Positions 1 to 8,639 of a DNA stretch of 64,000 bases are shown here, piece by piece. A program made the position numbers and the translations under genes. The notes under the pieces are model-generated. The model saw nothing but the letters and a program-made list of their open reading frames with translations, searched no databases and had not been told where the DNA came from. The DNA is from Ectobius pallidus (taxonomy: Eukaryota; Arthropoda; Insecta; Blattodea; Ectobiidae): positions 140,083,686 to 140,147,685 of the forward strand of contig CAXKWD010000005.1 in the NCBI GenBank assembly GCA_964059195.1, written 5' to 3'. How positions within the stretch are numbered: position 1 is the stretch's first letter; each line of letters begins with the position of its first letter.

Positions 1-823
1 TGGACCTCATGATTAATTGGATTATATTTACCATGCAAATTTTACGTTAAAATTTTACTTCGAAGATTTAAAGTTTAGAACAGTAAGTACAGTAATGTCA
101 GGTATGCTGACAATTTGGGAGATATCTGATAATTTAATTTTTTAACCCAATGCAGTTGTTCCCAAACAAGAGCCTCAGCTTTACTTTAATGATGCTTTAG
201 AGAACTATCTTTGGTTAATTGTTCGTTAAAAACATATTACTAAACAGAAAACCATTATTTTCCTAAATTTGTGGTTATGATACTTTTATATGAAACTGAA
301 ATCAGTCAATAGTATTCATTTACTTATTCCGGCCTACAATGACTGTGACGGAATTCGAACCGCTGACGGTTTGTTGGAGGGGGGGTTACTCACGACATCG
401 CAGGGCACTGTTAAGGTCACCTGATCACTATGTAGGGCGCAGTGCAATGGGTTCAAAAATGACCTAAGAGTAAGGAGCTGTTCCCGTTCCTCCTTCTGCC
501 CGCAAATAAATGAAAATGTATTTATTTTTTAATATTTAGAGACTTATCGAAAGCTATAGGTCGCTCGGAGTTATTACTTTATTATAGACTTTCTTATTAT
601 AAAGTCAAATTATAAATTCTAGAGACCGAGAGAGGGAGAGAGCTGGAGAAAGAGAGGCCACGACGTTAGTGCCTCAGCTAATCTATTCAATTTTACCAGA
701 TTTTAGACAAGAACAGAACACTCAGTTCCGACTATGAACTACAGACAATGACGTGATATACAGGTTGCAGACTACAAAACGTGGCGTCTTCTTGCCCGTC
801 TCGTTCTTCATGGGCCGAGATTT
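1..823. other. AT-rich DNA, no gene seen; SINE relic near 345-365
   Basis: No convincing coding exon is visible on either strand. Near 345-365 there is a short stretch that reads on the minus strand like a RNA polymerase III B box (GGTTCGAATTCCG), the kind of relic left by tRNA-derived SINEs. The neighbouring G-run at 378-386 looks like part of the same old repeat. Confidence 0.4.
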
Positions 824-1195
824 ATGCCGGTCAAGAGCTAAGCTTAAGTTAGTTTAGCTTAGCTCACATATGGGATTTCATATGTAGTTGTGCCGACAAA
901 ACTACATATGAAATCCGGCACAACTATATATATGAAATCCCTCACTGTATGTGAGTTAAGCTAAACTAACTTAGCTTAGCTCTTGGTCGACAACCGGCAT
1001 TAACAATATAAACGCAATAAGTTAGTTTAGCTTAGCTCACATACAGTACGGGATTTCATATGTAGTTGTGCCGACAAAACTACATATGAAATCCGGCACA
1101 ACTATATATGAAATCCCTCGCTGTATGTGAGCTAAGCTAAACTAACTTAGCTTAGCTCTTGGTCGACAACCGGCATTAACAATATAAACGCAATA
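824..1195. repeat. Palindromic MITE, tandemly duplicated (about 1.9 copies)
   Basis: The unit is an almost perfect foldback: ATGCCGG and GAGCTAAGCTTAAG at the left are mirrored by CTTAGCTC and CCGGCAT at the right, with TTTCATATGTAGTTGTGCC nested inside as a second inverted pair. A second copy starting at 1021 follows the first with a period of 173 bp. It includes the flanking linker TAACAATATAAACGCAATA, so this is a tandem duplication of element plus flank rather than two insertions. The second copy lacks the outer left end. A third copy lies at 44779-44946. No coding capacity is visible. Confidence 0.85.
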
Positions 1196-2515
1196 CAATA
1201 ATATATTTAGCAACTTACAGCAATCTACAGAACACACGTGTCAAAAGAAATTGCCAATGAGTCACGGGGTAAAAGCTGGTCGATTAAGAACTGCCTCACA
1301 GTGCCACTTTCTGAAGTTAAAGGATTTCTGTAGCAGCAGCAATATGATCTACACGTTTTATATGTGTTGTCTGTTTCAAATTGATCCTATTTTACATTAA
1401 TTTAATAAATTCATCTTTTTGTAAGTATTTGAAGCAAGCTATTGTAAATTTAAAAGTATAAAATTAAGAAAATTGCCTATAAAGCAGGCACTTTCGAGTG
1501 GTTGTATCATTTTAAATTTAAAAGATACAATAATTTCTATTTTTCGCAAGTGTATTTCCCTTTATATAAAATATCACAGTAGGCTTAATAAATTAATTTT
1601 CAAAATTAATTAACCGGTTTTTACGAATAAATTATTCACGATTGAACTGTAGTATTAAAGGTAGGCGTACGTGAAAAACCAAAGAAATGTCAAACAAGCA
1701 TATTTCTAGCTTTTTAAATAATTGTTAGTGGTAAAAGGTAAAGTCAAATGTTTAAAAAAATGCAGAGGAAATTAATAATTCGTACTTCAGAATAGCTTTT
1801 AGTAATCTGTACCATAATTGATGGATTGTCCTGCAATAATATTCTAAATTTTAGCTGCACATTATTATAAATATTTATATTCAGATAAAAGTTTACAAAA
1901 GAATACATTAATTAAAAGAGAACTGACGTCTCAGACTTAAACGGTAGTATGGACGTATTGTTTTACACGTATAAAGTTGACTATAGGTTTGAAAGTTTTG
2001 CTATACTTTTCGTGTAATGAACTTAAAAAAGAAGTTCGTATTTAGATGTTTTATTCATTACCACAGCAGGCTTCGATTTCAGGTAATTTTTATAGTATTA
2101 CAATATTCTTCAGATATGTTAAATTATATCCCCTTCAAGTAGGTATTGGGAAATCAGTTCAAAATAAATTAAGACATAGGCATGCAGCCTCACATCGTCG
2201 TACTTAGCCTTCCTTCACCTTTAACTATTTTAAGTATTATTTTAAAAAGTCTGAGAATTTTCTGAACATAGCCTATAGTACCTGTACTAACTCTCTTCGA
2301 ACACAATTTTTATAGATCACAAATATTTTCTCGTTAAAATTGAACAGAAATTATCGAGCCTAAGAAATGTGATTCCGAGGATACAGAGCATGGATTGTAA
2401 AAGTTGCTGACATCACTATGGAAACAGATGGTAGCGATTTTATCTATGGTTATGTTGCTTACACTGAAGACCACTGCCACACGCTCAAATTTCTTACAAT
2501 GACACCTCAACTTAC
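1196..2515. other. AT-rich intergenic or intronic DNA
   Basis: No repeat or reliable exon is recognised. One open stretch on the minus strand at 2340-2463 follows an AG acceptor at 2464-2465 and would continue the reading frame of the exon at 2516-2653. The intervening intron would be only 52 nt, so I do not annotate it as coding. Confidence 0.35.
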
Positions 2516-2653
2516 CTGAGATTTTCGTCTGAATAGGATGTCATGACTGGAATGCGTTGCCGATAGTGGCCCAGGGTCAGACTGGCCAGCACGTTAGCAG
2601 TTGCAACAACGTAACAAAATGAATTTATCAAGATAAAATGATCTCCTCCCGTG
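2516..2653 (-). CDS. Candidate internal exon of a membrane protein
   Basis: On the minus strand a 138-nt open segment encodes about 46 residues and ends at a consensus donor (CAG|GTAAGT, donor at 2515-2510). It begins after an AG at 2655-2654, preceded by a T-rich stretch; this acceptor is weak (AAAAAG). The peptide starts with a Gly-Gly-Asp motif, followed by one hydrophobic helix (about residues 6-29, FILINSFCYVVATANVLASL), then a basic HYRQR stop-transfer signal and a polar tail. GC content is clearly above the surroundings. A GGD motif before a helix recalls MARVEL-type four-helix proteins, but that is a guess. Both splice junctions would be phase 2. Neighbouring exons were not found with confidence, so this could be a fragment or a chance frame. 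Confidence 0.4.
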
Positions 2654-2906
2654 CTTTTTAATTAAAAAAATAAAAATGAAAACTCAAAACACCGAAAAAT
2701 AACTAGTGGATGTTCAAGCTGGAAAATCCAATGTTACTTCAAAAATAAATTTGAAAGCGCTTGACATTCGAGGTGCAATTTGAAAAAATACCATTCTATT
2801 ATTTGTACTGAACTATGGTGAACAGGGCGGTAAACAACACTTTTATATCTTAAAATCCTGAAAACACCTCTTAATTCCATCCCCTTTAGAATAGTTTAGT
2901 ATAATT

Positions 2907-3203
2907 AACTCCGTGGTGCTACATCCCGAGGAGGGTTAGGGCCCACCACCGACCACTGCCGTCATCCACCTCAGTCTTTTGATATTAGCAGATAGCAGGA
3001 TTGGGAGAGGCACGTGGTCAGCACGAAGACACGGCCGTTACTGATGGTATTGCTGTAGCTCCTAGTTTTCCTCACGAGAGCTGAATGCACCCTGTTCCAG
3101 ATCTCCCTCCCAGATCTAAAGAATCCGAGAAGGTACAGGGGATCGAACCAAGGTTCGCTGATCGGTAGTCAGCAGCGTTAATCACTAGATACGCAGGCCT
3201 ACT
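2907..3203 (-). mobile_element. tRNA-derived SINE, diverged, minus orientation
   Basis: On the minus strand the element begins with a tRNA-like head: an A-box-like TAGTGATTAACGC near 3190 and a B box GGTTCGATCCC near 3146. It ends near 2907 with a tail resembling CACCACGGAGTTAAT. The same tail occurs at 9101-9116, 46790-46820 and 51906-51963. The copy is diverged, and I cannot see a clean target duplication. Confidence 0.7.
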
Positions 3204-3628
3204 TCTTAAACCTGAATCTTAATTGAATAGATCATTTGGAAAGTAAAAGTAAACTTTCGGAAAAGACACAAAACCCTAAACACTCAGTGAATGAGTGAAA
3301 CTATCAGAATTACTTTTTGGCAAAGCCTATTGCAAGTAAATACTGATTTCATATTCCATCCATGAAGGGCAAATAAAACCACCATCCACGTCGACTTTCA
3401 CGTTAAACTGTAGGTCCCGGATACTGTAAGACGAGCTTCAGTAGTCTTTAATCCACGATAGCCAAGTAGTATGTCCCCTTTCCTCTAGACGTCCGATTTT
3501 CGACTGCAGAAGTTCGACTGGAAGGTGTTTAAACATTCACCTTACTGCCTGATTTCCACGTTTTCCTACACCTAAAGAAATGACAGAGAGTGAGACAGGC
3601 GAACATGGTTGGGTCGGTTGCCACACAA
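3204..3628. other. No gene recognised
   Basis: Unassigned sequence between the SINE and the mariner fragment. The segment just before 3629 may be further decayed mariner transposase, but I cannot align it by eye. Confidence 0.3.
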
Positions 3629-3733
3629 TGGTTCAAATCGCAGGCGGCAGACTTCTCCGACACAGGTATTCAAATGTTGGTCCCACGGAATGAAAAATGT
3701 CTCAATTCCGGTGGCGAATATGTTGAAAAATAG
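3629..3733 (+). pseudogene. Mariner-family transposase, C-terminal fragment
   Basis: The plus frame reads WFKSQAADF, then GIQMLVPR, then KCLNSGGEYVEK and a stop at 3731-3733. This is the typical C-terminal end of mariner-family transposases (a KC-x-N-xx-G-x-Y-xEK ending). Only about 34 residues remain: the DDD catalytic core and the 5' inverted repeat are missing, so it is a dead 5'-truncated remnant. The frame fixes the orientation. The open frame on the opposite strand is a shadow of it. Confidence 0.75.
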
Positions 3734-4500
3734 CTGAACACTTGCTGTATCTGTTGCAATAAACATTTCCATGAAATTGTGTTTTGTTTCTGTAAACGGC
3801 CTCAGGGAAACTTACTTTATGGATGGCCCTCATATTACTTATAAAAATTGTTACACTATTTTTAAAGGGTGGCTCTAGCAAAGAATATAATAAACTAGTG
3901 ATACTAATGGTTGCTCTTAGTCTCTGAATATGCAGATGCAAAACAAAGAATATCCTTTAATTTAAAAATAGCATTCATGAACAGGTTTTATTTGTTTAAT
4001 TAATTTAATCTCCCAGTATTATGCTCCAAACAATAATAGAAATGCCCTTTCCTTTATTGCTTAATTTTGATTGCCTTTATCATCACTATCGTTATTATTA
4101 TATTAATTTTATTAATCGAACTACTTTTCTTCATCCTGTGATGACAAACATTTAAACCATGGTACCACGAATTAACATTTAAAATGCTAATAATTTGGTG
4201 ATAAGATTTGTTTTCTAAATTTGTGAATTCTTCTATTCATAAATACAATGAAATTCTGGTTAACTCAAGATGTAGGCAGCAAACGGGCATTATAACAGAA
4301 GGTGGTAGCACTGAAGGAACCAAATCGATAGAGCCTGCATGTTCGACGGCAACGTCAAAAATAAAACAAATGAGAATTCACACGTCTAGATGTAGTGTCG
4401 TCACTTGCAAAAGCACGCGAATCTTATCACAGTTATTTAATACGTAAATCATGCATTCATGAAACCACAGAATATTGTTCCTGTTGAATATTACATGAGA
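3734..4500. other. AT-rich DNA without a supported gene
   Basis: Open frames up to about 80 codons occur on both strands (for example 4208-4447 plus), but they show no domain, no splice context and no codon bias that I can recognise. Confidence 0.35.
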
Positions 4501-4515
4501 ATATTTTAGGAAAAA

Positions 4516-4655
4516 CATTGGGACTCGAACCCATGACCTTCGGCTTTCCATGCCGATTCTTTACCAGCTCTCCTACAGGAAAGAGCTTCCATCTAGTGTT
4601 GTTAATGGAACTCTGGCAGAAGGTCATGGGTTTGAGCCCCAACGTCAGTTGAATT
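4516..4655 (-). repeat. tRNA-like sequence with an inverted 3'-half copy
   Basis: Minus strand 4588-4516 folds partly like a tRNA: D-arm region GAGCTGGTAAAGAATC, a perfect anticodon stem TCGGC/GCCGA around loop ATGGAAA (anticodon GGA, serine-like), and a T arm with GGGTTCGAGTCCC. It lacks a serine-type long variable arm and a good acceptor stem. At 4618-4655 the plus strand carries a second 3' half (GGTCATGGGTTTGAGCCCC), so the two halves form an inverted pair. I read this as a tRNA-derived repeat or tRNA pseudogene, not a working tRNA. Confidence 0.55.
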
Positions 4656-4718
4656 TTTCTCCTAAAATATGCTACCAGTTATTTATTCCTAGCCTAATCT
4701 TTAAATATTACGCATTGC

Positions 4719-5166
4719 CAGTGGCGTAGCCAGAAAATAATTTTGGGGAGGGTCGAAAGTGCCAGACGATTTGGGGGTTTGGGGGGTATAGAATACTCCC
4801 AAGAAAGGGGGATTTTGAAGCTACACCCCGGAAATGTTTTAAGTAAACTAATGAAAATCACATTTTAAGCTATTTTAGCGCTGAAAAACTAGTTAGCAAT
4901 TTGTTTACTAGGTACTCTAAGATATGCTAACTTAAACAAGCAATCGTTACCTAAGTTATAATACTTATTACTGTTTATAAGAAAAGATAAATAACACATG
5001 GAACAATGGAAATAATAGGCCTACATTTACAAGTTCAGCATTTTATTATGAAATAAAATAATTAAATATTTGACAAAATAGAGCTTAGATAACTTGAATA
5101 GAATTTTAGTCTTTTATTTCGGGGGAGGTCCGGACCCCTGGACCCCCCTCCATCCCTACGCCACTG
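4719..5166. mobile_element. Non-autonomous hAT-type MITE
   Basis: The ends are CAGTGGCGTAG at 4719 and CTACGCCACTG ending at 5166, a perfect 11-bp terminal inverted repeat beginning CAGTG as in hAT elements. It is flanked by an 8-bp duplication with one mismatch, CGCATTGC (4711-4718) and AGCATTGC (5167-5174). The subterminal regions are G- or C-rich, typical of this group. No transposase frame is present in the 448 bp. Confidence 0.85.
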
Positions 5167-5556
5167 AGCATTGCTGCTTCCAAATAATCATACATTATAT
5201 TTTATTACTTTTACGATACTAAATATCACTTTGTCTAGTATCACACCAAGGCATCGAACTTGAACACCAAGGCATCAACAAAATTTAACTCCTTTCCAAA
5301 CAGTGCAACTTTTCTGACCAGATTTTTTACACACTTTATTAAAATTATTGCTTGACTTTCGTCTGGATTTACTTGCATTATTCGCAGGAGTATTTTTCTT
5401 TTACTGCTTTGCAAGTTTCCCTCCATTGTGACAACCTATTTACACTCCCTTTTTTCCTGTTTTCATTTCGGGCCACCCCGGATCGCGGGGTCTGCGGAAC
5501 CATCAATTACGCCACTGGTCTTACGGTTAGAAAATCCTCCCAAAACAAATCCATTA
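5167..5556. other. Unassigned DNA with a second hAT-end relic
   Basis: Near 5505-5517 the motif TTACGCCACTGG repeats the outer end of the adjacent hAT-type MITE. It suggests a second, broken element, but no partner end is visible. Confidence 0.35.
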
Positions 5557-6342
5557 CAGTGAACCCTCGATATAATGTCACCATCTGTTCTCTAACATAG
5601 TGGCACAAAGCGAAATTTTATTTTTAAAATAAAAATGCATAATGCTATTAATATTAATACAATGTAATATATTAATATATATTATATAATAATATATTGT
5701 ACTGCAATATGAAATAAAAATTAAAGAAAAGGCAAATAGCAATTTTTCTCTCACGCTCACAATATTGCCTATGTATCTCCGACAGTTTCCCCCCACAATA
5801 ATGAAAAATGTGATGCAATAGCCTGCTGGCTATACTTTGGAAATCTTTCACCGTATTCTCAAAGTTCTCATTTCTCTTGAAGTGTAACAACAACAACTCT
5901 CTTCATTTTTAACAATCTTTCGAGCGAGTGACTATAGTGTAGTGTTTAACAGAGCTGAATGGACACTGGACTAAAAATGTGAAAGTTTTTAATGTGTTTC
6001 TACCTGCTCCACCCTCACGCAGGCTGTCTGTCCGACTTATTAACATAGCTTCATCATTCCACCGCACTACATTTACACTCACTTCTTGGAAATACAGTAT
6101 GTTTCTTAAATAACATTCTAACATTTGCACCCATTTTAAAAGAATTCTGAAACTGAAAAAAAAAAATCATTGCAAGCTATATTTTGTAAAAATCTTGTCT
6201 TGTAATCATTGGCACTAAATGAAATGGCACAGTAACGAGGTTTCTTATGTATTTTATGTGGGAGAAGATCCGTTCACTTGCATTTATTGGCGCAGTGCGT
6301 GGGTGGCACTGTAAAGAGAGGAAATATATGGAGGGTTGACTG
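5557..6342. mobile_element. pogo/Tigger-type MITE
   Basis: The left end CAGTGAACCCTCGATATAA (5557) and the right end, reading inwards CAGTCAACCCTCCATATA (6342), form an imperfect terminal inverted repeat. Both sides are flanked by TA, the target of Tc1/mariner/pogo elements. The interior is AT-rich, and its short open frames look non-coding. Confidence 0.75.
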
Positions 6343-6620
6343 TACATGATTCTCAACACAGTTTGAGTTTAGAAAGAAGAAAAAGATCTTTACTTTTAGG
6401 GTGGAGTTTCATTTTAGTACTGGGTGTGGTCTCCTATAGGGAAAGTAGGAGCTGAATTTACGCAGAAAATTATATGACTTATTTACAATATAAACTACTA
6501 AAAGTTTTGGCAGATAGGCTATATTAGTCAGGTATTACTGAAATAAAGTAGATTTTCCGTAATTCTCAGCAATTCTTGTTTCCATACCCACTAATGATGA
6601 AGTAACTTCATTTTTTATGA
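6343..6620. other. Short spacer, nothing recognised
   Basis: AT-rich sequence between two pogo-like MITEs, without a supported feature. Confidence 0.3.
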
Positions 6621-7406
6621 CAGAGTGAACGCCGCTTAATGTAATCGCAGATGTTATCAATCGGGTAATGTTATCATTTTTATGAAGTCCCGTAAGGATT
6701 ATTACTGATACAATGAAAAAATGCTGTTTATTGCGATCAAAGATTCGGTTTATGTTATCACATTTTCCTTTTTGCGGCTTTATTCCCAAGTATTGCACGC
6801 CATTCAAAATTTTGTTTATAAGGATTTCGTTTCTAACTCAACTGTATTGTGTTATATTCTGGAAGTAACGGTAAACCTATTGTTTCCAGCTCATATAATG
6901 ACCAGTTCGAGGGGGTGGCATTGCCTAACTTTCTCTTTTAAGCAATAAAACAGGTTTCATCCCGCAGTTTAACTGTTGCTTTTGATTTATGAAGATAATA
7001 GTGATGACATCAGTGATGGTTAATGTTAAATGAAAAGATTTGAAAAGACAGGTGTTAAATGTTTTGCTAAGCGGTGTTCACCATAGATCAGTATAGACTT
7101 CCATAAATACCCGTAACTCGTAACTGAGTATGGAGTATTGGTTAATGAACTCCTAAAAGAAAATAAAACAATTAAAACTTTGTTACTGGTTAAAAATATA
7201 GTTGCTTGCAGTCTATTATTGTATTATGAGTGGTTCAGTTATTCATAGTTAGGCATTATTTTATGAATAAAAAGCTTTAAATTCTGTTTTGTAGTGTATT
7301 ATCTAATAAATAACCTTAAATTAATTATTTCGGCTACTGTTATCAATCGATTAATATTGTGAGATTAGATTCATCCCAAAGTAGTCACAATAAGCGGCGT
7401 TTACTG
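6621..7406. mobile_element. Second pogo-like MITE, different subfamily
   Basis: The left terminus reads GTGAACGCCGCTTAATGTAA and the right terminus, read inwards, CAGTAAACGCCGCTTATTG, giving a shared inverted core of about 17 bp (AACGCCGCTTA). The motif TGTTATCAATCG occurs near both ends (6652 and 7339) in the same orientation. The exact TA duplication is unclear because both outer edges have diverged. No transposase domain is visible. Confidence 0.6.
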
Positions 7407-7822
7407 CATATGTAATTTTCTGGAAAATATATTCTATCTCTAATTTAACTGTTCTCACATTTAAAGTATTTAGGAATCTATGTTTCATCACGGTCTACCT
7501 CTCTGTAGTCATACTCTTATCATCAGCCTCATTTTATTCGCATTTCAAATTTTCAAAACATTAAGTTTCACCACAGGCTACCTCTAAAATTTCCGATGTT
7601 AGAACAATATGCTGTCCATTCATAGAGAAAGCAGTTGAGGGCGCCTACGAAACAGTAATGCACTCACAGTACACAGGAAATGTTATTCCGAACTCACCTA
7701 AGAATTCCTCACATGAAAGTGACATTTTATAGTTCTCTTCTTATAGAAGAAAATGTCAAAAGAATTTGTTACCGGCATCTACACACCTTGTTAATAACTT
7801 AGAATAGTCTAATATATATACA

Positions 7823-7860
<38 letters not shown>

Positions 7861-8135
7861 TATACATATATATATATATATATATATAAACTTGGAATTA
7901 TTCAAAATCCTTCCTTGATTTACTAAAAAATTAAAATTTTACCAATTTATGGAATTAGTAAATTGAGGGACAATGCTCGATGTATCTTAAGTTTCTTCAT
8001 TTTTGTTATGAATTAATAGCTTAAGGTACTTTATGCTGGTTATTTTATACAGAATTGCTTCGTGAATTTAAAAAAATGCTCCCCATATTAACTTAGAAAA
8101 AGAAATACAGAATTCCCTGGAATAGCTGGACAAAT
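7407..8135. repeat. AT-rich spacer with a (TA)n microsatellite at 7812-7888
   Basis: A run of TA dinucleotides, interrupted by a few CA/TC steps, lies at about 7812-7888. The rest of the interval shows no gene. Confidence 0.8.
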
Positions 8136-8370
8136 AATAATAATATAATAATAACAATAATAATAAAATTATAATAATAATAGTTAATAGAATAATATAA
8201 TAATAATAATTATTATTATTAATAATAATAACAATAAAAAAATTTAATAATAATAATAATAGTTAATAGAATAATATTATAATAATTATTATTATTATAT
8301 AATAATTAATATAATAATAATTAATATAATATAATAATGTAATATAATAATTTATTATTTTTAATAATAT
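8136..8370. repeat. (TAA)n-rich simple sequence
   Basis: Imperfect TAA/TTA trinucleotide repeats fill this stretch. It lies 270 bp beyond the stop codon of gene A. Confidence 0.85.
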
Positions 8371-8639
8371 TATTGAATCTCCAAATATAATTAACCCTAT
8401 TTCACCTTTTGGTATGCTACAAAATTATTATCGTGTAGACTACCTGAATATAAGAACTCTAAAATATAAACATAATTGGAAAACACTAGTCTTTAAAAGT
8501 CATAAATTAAAATCTTGAAGCTTATAATCTGTTTTTCTTCTCTACAGTTCAGGAACTCATTCCTGAAGTTTCGCCAGGTATTACTATTACACCATGTACA
8601 GAAAAAAGTTCATGTTATCAATGTAGATTTCAAAGCATA

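Noticed and set aside
2340..2463. Continuation of the exon at 2516-2653 after a 52-nt intron
   Set aside because: The frame fits, but the intron would be below the usual minimum and the peptide shows no membrane helix to match.
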